From Patescibacteria group bacterium (GTDB lineage Bacteria > Patescibacteriota > Minisyncoccia > Phycocordibacterales > UBA9973), in the NCBI GenBank assembly GCA_018813625.1, contig JAHJBA010000001.1, forward strand, positions 1 through 5,069: a DNA stretch of 5,069 nucleotides. The letters are read 5' to 3'. The position numbers and the translations under genes are program-made. Below are positions 1-4,928 of this stretch, in pieces. Positions within the stretch are counted from its first letter, which is position 1. The number at the start of each line of letters is the position of its first letter. The notes beneath the pieces are model-generated. The model searched no databases, had not been told where the DNA came from, and was given only the letters and a program-made list of their open reading frames with translations.

Positions 1-70
1 GAATTTTTAAGAAAAATAAGATTAGAGAAAAAATTACATCAAAGACAACCTAACCTTTTCTAATAGTTTA

Positions 71-595
71 TTGGATTGGTCCAGAAAGTATATTCACGAA
101 CTTAAAGATAAAGAAATAAATGAAGATATTTTAATACAAGAAGATAAGAAAAGAAGAAAAGAAGAATTTGAATTAAAAAAATTCAAAATGAGAGAAATGC
201 TTAGAGATGAAAAAATAACAGAAGAAGAATATAAATCTGATTTAAAAATACTTACCGATAAATACAAAGATACAGGAGAAGAAAATGGTAGCAATGACTG
301 GTATTCAGAAATGATCGGAATTACAAATCTTATTGAAGAAATAGAAAAAGTAATAGAAAGAGGAACTCTTGAGGCAAAAAGAAACATCTTATCAAGGCTT
401 GGTTCGAACCTAGTCTGGAATGACGAAATGCTTAGTATTTATAGCAGAAAATCAATAAATACACTTGTTGAAGGAATAAAAGGTATTAAGTCAGAATTTC
501 CAAAGTTCGAACCTAAAAAGTATCAAGTACCACAAGGCTCAAACGAAAAAAATCGGGCTTTTGACCCAATTTTTTCTACCTTGCTCCGGGGGTAG
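71..595 (+). CDS. C-terminal fragment of a large serine recombinase (probably broken gene)
   Basis: This 174-residue piece resembles the C-terminal part of large serine recombinases (resolvase/invertase superfamily). A charged coiled-coil stretch (about residues 20-70, rich in Lys and Glu, with ITEEEYKSDL) is followed by ILSRLGSNLVWNDEMLSIY (about 107-125), like the ILS.LGSN.....L.I block near the end of these enzymes. The catalytic serine domain and zinc ribbon would lie upstream, outside the window. The frame is open only from 26. The TTG at 71 is merely the first possible start, has no ribosome binding site, and is unlikely to be a true start. Another frame (1-60) reads EFLRKIRLEKK, which fits the segment normally preceding DWSRKYIHEL, so a frameshift around 26-63 is likely. 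The last residues are encoded by the terminator and 3' end of the opposing tRNA-Asn, and the TAG stop lies in its T-arm. On its own the piece cannot recombine DNA. Family is fairly sure; disruption is inferred. Confidence 0.65.
   Translation: MDWSRKYIHELKDKEINEDILIQEDKKRRKEEFELKKFKMREMLRDEKITEEEYKSDLKILTDKYKDTGEENGSNDWYSEMIGITNLIEEIEKVIERGTLEAKRNILSRLGSNLVWNDEMLSIYSRKSINTLVEGIKGIKSEFPKFEPKKYQVPQGSNEKNRAFDPIFSTLLRG
546..575 (-). terminator. Intrinsic terminator of tRNA-Asn
   Basis: Read on the minus strand, the sequence forms a stem of about 12 bp. An A-run and TTGGGT pair with GCCCGA and a T-run through two G-U wobbles, with the loop CAAAA, and the 3' arm ends in seven Ts. It starts about 9 nt after the tRNA-Asn 3' end. 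On the plus strand the two wobbles become C/A mismatches, so it should work better for the tRNA than for the recombinase fragment, whose last codons overlap it. Confidence 0.6.
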
Positions 596-655
596 GGATC
601 GAACCTACGACCAACCGCTTAACAGGCGGCCGCTCTACCGCTGAGCTACCCCGGA
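584..655 (-). tRNA. tRNA-Asn (anticodon GTT)
   Basis: The minus strand folds as a full cloverleaf. The acceptor TCCGGGG pairs with CCCCGGA, the D stem is GCTC/GAGC, the anticodon stem GCCGC/GCGGT (one G-U) holds loop CTGTTAA with GTT at 623-621, and the T stem GTAGG/CCTAC holds loop TTCGATC. The discriminator is G. The CCA end is not encoded, as the genome reads CAA after the discriminator. The gene converges with the recombinase fragment, whose TAG stop at 593-595 lies in the T-arm. Directly upstream is a hairpin-rich segment that appears to separate this tRNA from its original promoter. Confidence 0.95.
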
Positions 656-684
656 ATATTTTATAAATCGGGGTAACTCAGCGG
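638..684. repeat. Inverted repeat: tRNA-Asn 5' part and an opposite copy
   Basis: The arm ccgctgagctaccccg (638-653) is tRNA-Asn nucleotides 3-18 seen from the plus strand. After a 15-bp AT-rich spacer, cggggtaactcagcgg (669-684) is its reverse complement at 15 of 16 positions. In a minus-strand transcript the one difference becomes a U-G pair, so all 16 positions can pair. The outer arm is therefore a perfect antisense of the tRNA acceptor 5' strand and D-arm, placed 15 nt upstream of them. Confidence 0.85.
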
Positions 685-792
685 AACCGCTGGTCACAAA
701 TATTTTTCTGCTGAAAAATTTCGCGACCCCGGCTCGGCACCGTCGTGCCTGCGCCCTTGAAATACTCTACGTATTTCAACTACCCCGGAATA
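659..792 (-). mobile_element. 134-bp hairpin-rich insertion upstream of tRNA-Asn with duplicated tRNA head
   Basis: The 13-bp sequence ctaccccggaata occurs at 646-658, where it is the tRNA-Asn 5' end plus 3 flanking bases. It occurs again at 780-792, so the segment looks like an insertion that duplicated the tRNA head. The core holds four hairpins: agcgg/ccgct (680-691), a long stem ggtcac...cgcgacc (692-728) with a T-rich/A-rich upper part, ggcac/gtgcc (736-749), and a 9-bp stem ttgaaatac/gtatttcaa (757-779). The 7-bp inverted ends cggggta (669-675) and taccccg (781-787) could close all four into a multi-arm structure. No protein is encoded. It could be a MITE/REP-like repeat or a structured leader RNA; mobility is inferred from the duplication only. 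Confidence 0.5.
780..792 (-). repeat. Orphan copy of the tRNA-Asn 5' end (13-bp direct repeat)
   Basis: It is identical to 646-658. Read on the minus strand it gives TAT plus the first 10 nt of tRNA-Asn, after which the match stops. It has no tRNA body of its own. Confidence 0.85.
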
Positions 793-799
793 AAAAGAA

Positions 800-805
800 C
801 TATTA
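800..805 (-). promoter_or_regulatory. Possible -10 box for the tRNA-Asn transcript
   Basis: TAATAG on the minus strand ends 10 nt before the orphan tRNA-Asn head (first base at 789). That is the same distance seen at the tRNA-Ala gene (872 to 883) and the tandem array (4918 to 4929). No convincing -35 box is visible, so support is mainly the spacing. Confidence 0.25.
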
Positions 806-844
806 CTTATATTAACAAAAAATCATCGAAAAACAAGTAAAAAG

Positions 845-872
845 TTGCGTTTTTATCAAAATAAGATAACAT
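845..872 (+). promoter_or_regulatory. Promoter of tRNA-Ala
   Basis: TTGCGT (845-850) and TAACAT (867-872) are separated by 16 bp, and the tRNA begins 10 nt after the -10 box. Each box matches the sigma-70 consensus at four or fewer positions, so it is a candidate only. An alternative -10, TATAAA at 872-877, lies too close to the tRNA. Confidence 0.35.
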
Positions 873-882
873 ATAAATCACT

Positions 883-958
883 GGGCCCTTAGCTCATCTG
901 GTAGAGCGCCTCATTTGCAATGAGGAGGCAAGGAGTTCGAGTCTCCTAGGGTCCACCA
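883..958 (+). tRNA. tRNA-Ala (anticodon TGC), CCA encoded
   Basis: It is a full cloverleaf. The acceptor GGGCCCT pairs with AGGGTCC, including the G3-U70 wobble that identifies alanine tRNAs, and the discriminator is A. The D stem is GCTC/GAGC, the anticodon stem CCTCA/TGAGG holds loop TTTGCAA with TGC at 916-918, and the T stem AGGAG/CTCCT holds loop TTCGAGT. Unlike tRNA-Asn, the CCA end is encoded (956-958). Its 3' 13 nt overlap the end of the opposing transporter gene. No clear terminator follows, since downstream DNA is the coding strand complement of that gene. Confidence 0.96.
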
Positions 959-2343
959 AAAACCTTGTCCCACAGGACGATAAAACTAAAAATACCAAAA
1001 AAGATAAAAATAATTCCAATGATAGTTTTTCGTATCCAGCCAGGACGGAAAACTTTTGGCAAGCTTTTGCGATTAAGCCAAGAGACCAAAGCAAGATGCA
1101 CAAACATTGCAAAAGCGTTAATTACTGCCCCTAGGATTATCAATGTTTTCGGCTCATAGATATTAAATAAAAACAATATTATACCAAAGGCAATCTGCGC
1201 CCAAACAAATGAATAATAGATTTTGGAAAGATTAATTTTACCCCTTTCTTGGCCCCGCAATTTTCTGATAGCTAAGTTTTCTGCCATAATACGAGAAGTC
1301 GAATCCATCACTCCCAGTTGTGTTTGAAACAACATAATAGAAACCACAACTAAAAATAAAATTCCCACAAATGGAAATACCATTTGACCAATAACTGCAC
1401 CTTCATTTATAACAAAATTAATCCCCTCCGCGTTCCCTGCTAACCCATGAGTGGTCGTGTAGGCCAACAGCATGAGAAAAATCATGGAAATGGCACCTAA
1501 AAACCAAAAGACAAAAGCATGTTCAATACTAATCAATCTCCACCATTTTTTAAAACGACTTATATCTTCTTCAGTCTCAGTACAATCAGTTCCATCTAAG
1601 ACAATTTCACTTTCCTGTTTTTTGGCAAACAAGCTAGCAATTTTCTGCGAATAAACTCCCATACCATAGCCTTTTTCTTTTATATAAATAGACTGAGTTA
1701 AATTTAAATTCCCACCAGCGCCTGAATAGGCAAAAGCAGCAAGAAAAGTGGCAATACTTATCCCTTCAGGTAAAAACCAGAAACCCTCCCCTTTTCCTAT
1801 CATGCCGCCAAATAATGCCGACCAGTCTGTTTTTGTGGCCAAAAAAACTGCCAATAAAAAAACGAACGGAACTCCAATTAAAATAATAATTTTTGTAACC
1901 CGTTCCATCATTCCATAAACAGTCTTACCCATGCTTAAAATCAAACCAACAATCACCAAAAATAAAATCGCAATCCATTTAAAATTTTCCACCCCAAGAA
2001 CACCAGCCATAACCTTAGCCGAAGCGGCAATAATCCCAGGCAATCCAAAACCAACGAAGGTTGAAATGATAAACCAATAAACCGCAGGTTTGAATAATTT
2101 ATAAATACCAACAAAAACGCTTTCACCCTTTACAAGGGCATAACGTTCGATTTCCATATTCATAAAATATTGAAAAGTAATACCTAATATCGCCCCCCAC
2201 GCAATACCTAAACCATAATTAGCGGTTAAATATGGCCATAGAATTACTTCCCCAGACCCAAGCCCAAGAGCAAGAATGACAAAACTTGGTCCAATAAGTT
2301 TTTTAAGAGGAACTGGTTTTGGAAATAATTTTATTTCTTTCAT
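946..2343 (-). CDS. Divergent Nramp-like membrane transporter
   Basis: This 465-residue protein has about eleven hydrophobic helices (roughly 17-37, 44-60, 85-107, 121-137, 150-168, 195-212, 274-296, 318-340, 374-394, 399-421, 438-457), matching the Nramp (MntH/DMT, LeuT-fold) layout. The opening helix, GPSFVILALGLGSGEVILW, aligns with the Nramp first helix, but the metal-binding DPGN is replaced by GSGE (29-32). The MPH motif of helix 6 is replaced by SGAGGNLN (207-214). Canonical Mn/Fe coordination is therefore missing, and the substrate is unknown: another cation or an organic solute are both possible. A polar loop at 236-268 with an acidic cluster separates helices 6 and 7. The ATG follows an A-run with no clear ribosome binding site; an in-frame TGA lies 12 nt upstream. 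The gene lies 35 bp after the cyclase-like gene, probably in one transcript. The last codons (Gly-Gly-Pro-stop) are antisense to the tRNA-Ala 3' end. Confidence 0.85.
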   Translation of the reverse strand: MKEIKLFPKPVPLKKLIGPSFVILALGLGSGEVILWPYLTANYGLGIAWGAILGITFQYFMNMEIERYALVKGESVFVGIYKLFKPAVYWFIISTFVGFGLPGIIAASAKVMAGVLGVENFKWIAILFLVIVGLILSMGKTVYGMMERVTKIIILIGVPFVFLLAVFLATKTDWSALFGGMIGKGEGFWFLPEGISIATFLAAFAYSGAGGNLNLTQSIYIKEKGYGMGVYSQKIASLFAKKQESEIVLDGTDCTETEEDISRFKKWWRLISIEHAFVFWFLGAISMIFLMLLAYTTTHGLAGNAEGINFVINEGAVIGQMVFPFVGILFLVVVSIMLFQTQLGVMDSTSRIMAENLAIRKLRGQERGKINLSKIYYSFVWAQIAFGIILFLFNIYEPKTLIILGAVINAFAMFVHLALVSWLNRKSLPKVFRPGWIRKTIIGIIFIFFGIFSFIVLWDKVFGGP

Positions 2344-2378
2344 TTTTTTTACGCTTCATTAACGCTGTCTTCCAATTT

Positions 2379-3305
2379 CTATATGCCAATCTTTAAATAA
2401 ATAGCTTTCAATAGGCTTAATCTCTCGGGATCACTGGCAAGGTCTTCTAGCATGGCTTTTTCCACGGCATCTCCATGGTTTAAAGTAAAATTACTTTCTT
2501 CTTCCATTTTGTCAGAGATATCGTGTCCAGCCCTAATGATGAAATATGAACCATCCTTTGACTGCTCAGGATCAATTTCCAAACAAACTCTTTTCAAATC
2601 TGCCGTCCAAAGTATTGCCCTCAAAAGACTTTTCTTGTCAGAAAAAGGTTGAAAATTGTCTGACAATAGATAATTCATTAAAAGTTCCGATTGATAAATT
2701 GCGTGCTTAATTGTTTCCGCCAATCCCAGACGAATCCATTTTTCCGGAATATATTCGATAAAAACCGGATCCAAAATTATCTCATTCGGTTCATAAAATG
2801 TTTTATAAGCATGTTTCGCAAATTTTCCATCCTTTATGTCATTAACAAGAACATGCCCACCAATGCTCGCATCACACATCGCTATTAAGCTTGTGGGGAA
2901 AAGAACTAGATCAACTTTCAATTGCTCAGCAATATAGCTAGAAACATTAATTATTATTCCTCCGCCAATAGAGATGACCCTCTTAAAGTTTTCATTTCTT
3001 AATTCAGATAAAAGTTTATTCACCGAATTGAGAGTTTTTAGCTCTCCTTCACTTGGTTTGAGATACTTTATCGTAACATTTTTAAGGGCGCTCTCATTTA
3101 TATAATCCTTAACTCCACTATCAACAAGCACTAAATCACCGTTTGAAAAATTAAAATTTTTTAAGCTACCAACCTTAAGCTGATAATTTTTTATTTCAGA
3201 AAATCTTTTATGATTTTTTGGAACAAGAAAAGAAATAGAAATATCACCTGATAAATCTTTTTCAGTCCAGTCAATTTTTCTAGATTCTTCAATTATTTTA
3301 TCCAC
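2379..3305 (-). CDS. Dehydroquinate synthase-like (sugar phosphate cyclase fold) protein, altered active site
   Basis: From the GTG at 3305 this is 308 residues with an AroB-type core. It has an NAD-binding GGG (114-116), FPTSLIAMCDASIGG (136-150), FYEPNEIILDP (170-180) and GLAETIKHA (194-202). The three likely zinc ligands are Glu197, His261 (RAGH) and His277 (NHGDAV). Several AroB substrate residues differ: the GGK lysine is His, the LNFGH asparagine is Arg, the second His of GHxxxH is Asp, and the GKN asparagine is gone. It ends about 60-80 residues earlier than AroB, so the C-terminal lysine region is absent. It probably binds NAD and metal but acts on another substrate; 3-dehydroquinate synthesis itself is doubtful. 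A start at ATG 3341 with AAGGA at 3353-3349 is the main alternative (320 residues). It would add a hydrophobic stretch and place the promoter inside the gene. It shares an operon with the downstream transporter. Confidence 0.8.
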   Translation of the reverse strand: MDKIIEESRKIDWTEKDLSGDISISFLVPKNHKRFSEIKNYQLKVGSLKNFNFSNGDLVLVDSGVKDYINESALKNVTIKYLKPSEGELKTLNSVNKLLSELRNENFKRVISIGGGIIINVSSYIAEQLKVDLVLFPTSLIAMCDASIGGHVLVNDIKDGKFAKHAYKTFYEPNEIILDPVFIEYIPEKWIRLGLAETIKHAIYQSELLMNYLLSDNFQPFSDKKSLLRAILWTADLKRVCLEIDPEQSKDGSYFIIRAGHDISDKMEEESNFTLNHGDAVEKAMLEDLASDPERLSLLKAIYLKIGI

Positions 3306-3312
3306 AAAATAA

Positions 3313-3341
3313 ATTATACACCAAAAGACCTTAAATGCCAT
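3313..3341 (-). promoter_or_regulatory. Promoter of the cyclase-transporter operon
   Basis: On the minus strand a perfect TATAAT (3318-3313) lies 17 bp after ATGGCA (3341-3336), a 4/6 match to the -35 consensus. Seven bases separate the -10 box from GTG 3305, so transcription would begin at or next to the start codon, giving a leaderless mRNA. If translation really starts at ATG 3341, this match is accidental. Confidence 0.45.
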
Positions 3342-3351
3342 TGAAGTGTCC

Positions 3352-3377
3352 TTGAAAAAGTTTAAAAATGATATAAT
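3352..3377 (+). promoter_or_regulatory. Extended -10 promoter of the DUF2779 gene
   Basis: TGATATAAT (3369-3377) is a complete extended -10 element. A TTGAAA at 3352-3357 is the nearest -35-like box, but its 14-bp spacing is short, so the extended -10 probably carries recognition. Eight bases lie between the -10 box and the ATG at 3386. The transcript would thus have almost no leader, and only a weak GAAG could act as a ribosome binding site. Confidence 0.55.
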
Positions 3378-3385
3378 GAAGAACC

Positions 3386-4882
3386 ATGAAAAAAATCCTA
3401 TCAAAAACTGATTATCTTATCTATCGAGACTGCGCGAAAAACGCTTGGCTCAAAGTCAACAAGCCTGAAGTCTATTACGCAAAACCGCTTTCCACTTTTG
3501 ATCAAGGAATCATAGATGCAGGAAACGAGGTGGACGAACTGGCGAGGGATCTCTTCCCCGGTGGAGTTTTAATTAAAGAAAGAAATGACACAACAGAAAC
3601 AAAAAAACTCATAGCAAAAAAGGCCCCTGTAATATATCAGCCAGTTTTTGAAACTGACCTATATAAAGTCATTTGCGACATTTTAGTCTGGAATGAAAAT
3701 TCAAAAGCTTACGATCTTTACGAAGTAAAAGCTTCGACCAGTGGAGAAGATAAAAAAGCAAAAGACAAACTTTACACTTACGACATCGCTTTTCAATATT
3801 TAGTCCTTAAAGAGTCTAAGGTGCCGATCGGAAAACTTTACTTAGTGAGACTAAACAGCGAGTATATAAAGGGCCCAGAACTTGAGCTTAATCTTTTCTT
3901 CACTAAAGAGAACTTTACCGAACAAGTCTTAGAAATAGAAGAAGAAGTAAAAGAAGAAATGAAAATAGCTCAAAAATTTATTTCGCAAGAAAAAGAACCA
4001 CATGGATCCTGTAAATGCATCACAAGAGGAAGAAGCTCCCATTGCACGACCTTTTCCTATTCTAATCCGCACGTCCCAGAGTACAGTGTGCATGATATCT
4101 CGCGCATAGGGCAATCAAAGAAAAAACTGGCGGATCTTGTCGATAGCGGAATTTTTTCTATTCATGAAGTCCCACCCGAATTTGAACTAAGTGAAAAACA
4201 GAGAAATCAAGTAGACGCGACTCAACTCGACAAACCTTTTATATATAAAAATGAAATCAAAGAATTCCTAGAAAGCATCAGAGGACCGATCGCTTTCTTA
4301 GACTATGAGACCTTCCCTGCCGCGATCCCGAGATTTGCCGGATACGGCCCCTTCAACCAAATACCTTTTCAGTTCTCTCTGCATATTCACGAAGAAGGAA
4401 AAGAATTAAGGCATGAAGAATTTATTTTTACCGAAAACAAAAATCCTGATGAGGCGATAATCGAAGCCCTTAAAAAGAACATCCCTTCTTCCGGATCGGT
4501 CATCGTCTGGCACAAAAGTTTTGAAATCGGAAGGAATAAAGAACTTGCAAACAGAAACCCAGAGCATCAAGGCTTTTTTGAAGATTTGAATAGTAGGATC
4601 GTAGACTTAGAAGAAATTTTTACCGAACAGTTTTTTATCCATCCAGGATTCAAAGGGAAAACTTCGATCAAATACATACTTCCTGTCCTTGCACCGGAAC
4701 TTTCCTATAAAGAGCTTGATATAAAGGAGGGGGCGACCGCTTCTGACACTTGGAACAAAATTGTAAATAAAGAATTTTCTGACGAAGAAATAAAAGAAAA
4801 AATCAAACACCTCCTCACCTACTGCGAGCGCGACACCTATGCCATGTACGCCATCTGGAAACACCTCCACGACATGGAATAA
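3386..4882 (+). CDS. DUF2779 protein: Cas4/RecB-like nuclease fused to DnaQ-like exonuclease
   Basis: This 498-residue protein matches the DUF2779 pattern. The N-terminal half looks like a PD-(D/E)XK nuclease of the Cas4/RecB type: LSKTDYLIYRDCAK at the start, Gly46/Asp50 before LFPGG, Asp98, the EVK of YEVKAST (113-115) and Gln137 in IAFQYLVL. Cys16 with Cys209, Cys211 and Cys220 could hold an iron-sulfur cluster, as in Cas4 and AddB. The C-terminal half resembles a DEDD 3'-5' exonuclease: Asp306-x-Glu308 in FLDYETF, VIVWHKSFE (372-380), Asp407 in IVDLEEIF, the family block HPGFKGKTSIKYILPVLAP (419-437), and YCERD with Asp483. It probably cuts or trims nucleic acid in the cytoplasm; its cellular role, whether DNA repair, RNA processing or defence, is not established. 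Length is within what I expect for the family. ATG 3386 is preferred from the promoter spacing and the conserved N-terminus. No CRISPR or cas partner is visible nearby. Confidence 0.85.
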   Translation: MKKILSKTDYLIYRDCAKNAWLKVNKPEVYYAKPLSTFDQGIIDAGNEVDELARDLFPGGVLIKERNDTTETKKLIAKKAPVIYQPVFETDLYKVICDILVWNENSKAYDLYEVKASTSGEDKKAKDKLYTYDIAFQYLVLKESKVPIGKLYLVRLNSEYIKGPELELNLFFTKENFTEQVLEIEEEVKEEMKIAQKFISQEKEPHGSCKCITRGRSSHCTTFSYSNPHVPEYSVHDISRIGQSKKKLADLVDSGIFSIHEVPPEFELSEKQRNQVDATQLDKPFIYKNEIKEFLESIRGPIAFLDYETFPAAIPRFAGYGPFNQIPFQFSLHIHEEGKELRHEEFIFTENKNPDEAIIEALKKNIPSSGSVIVWHKSFEIGRNKELANRNPEHQGFFEDLNSRIVDLEEIFTEQFFIHPGFKGKTSIKYILPVLAPELSYKELDIKEGATASDTWNKIVNKEFSDEEIKEKIKHLLTYCERDTYAMYAIWKHLHDME

Positions 4883-4890
4883 TTTTCCAT
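4874..4890 (+). terminator. Weak hairpin over the DUF2779 stop codon
   Basis: ATGGAA (4874-4879) and TTCCAT (4885-4890) form a 6-bp stem around the stop codon. The nearest T-run is at 4904-4908, 13 nt further on, so it is not a standard intrinsic terminator. It is listed because no better one lies between this gene and the next promoter. Confidence 0.2.
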
Positions 4891-4918
4891 TGCCTCTCTG
4901 AAATTTTTGGTATATTAT
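4890..4918 (+). promoter_or_regulatory. tRNA-type promoter in front of the tandem repeats
   Basis: TTGCCT (4890-4895, 4/6 match) and TATTAT (4913-4918, 5/6 match) are separated by 17 bp. The first base of the tRNA-like head (4929) follows 10 nt after the -10 box, the same distance as at the intact tRNA-Ala gene. This suggests it once directly drove a tRNA and now reads into the array. Confidence 0.45.
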
Positions 4919-4928
4919 TTTGAAAAAG

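Noticed and set aside
94..387. Minus-strand open frame opposite the recombinase fragment
   Set aside because: It is Ser/Leu/Phe-rich low-complexity antisense of a Lys/Glu-rich coiled coil, with no start signals; the plus frame has family similarity.
660..665. TATAAA on the minus strand as a tRNA-Asn promoter
   Set aside because: It ends only 4 nt before the tRNA 5' end, so transcription would begin inside the tRNA.
669..730. A second tRNA gene on the plus strand
   Set aside because: Only the head-like cggggtaactcagcgg matches; no anticodon stem, T-arm or matching acceptor 3' strand follows.
965..980. Terminator of tRNA-Ala (GTCC-CACA-GGAC hairpin)
   Set aside because: The stem is short and no T-run follows on the plus strand. 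It lies in the coding region of the transporter.
3306..3404. N-terminal extension of the cyclase-like gene to TTG 3404
   Set aside because: It would overlap the start of the divergent gene, encode a hydrophobic stretch unlike the family, and has no ribosome binding site.
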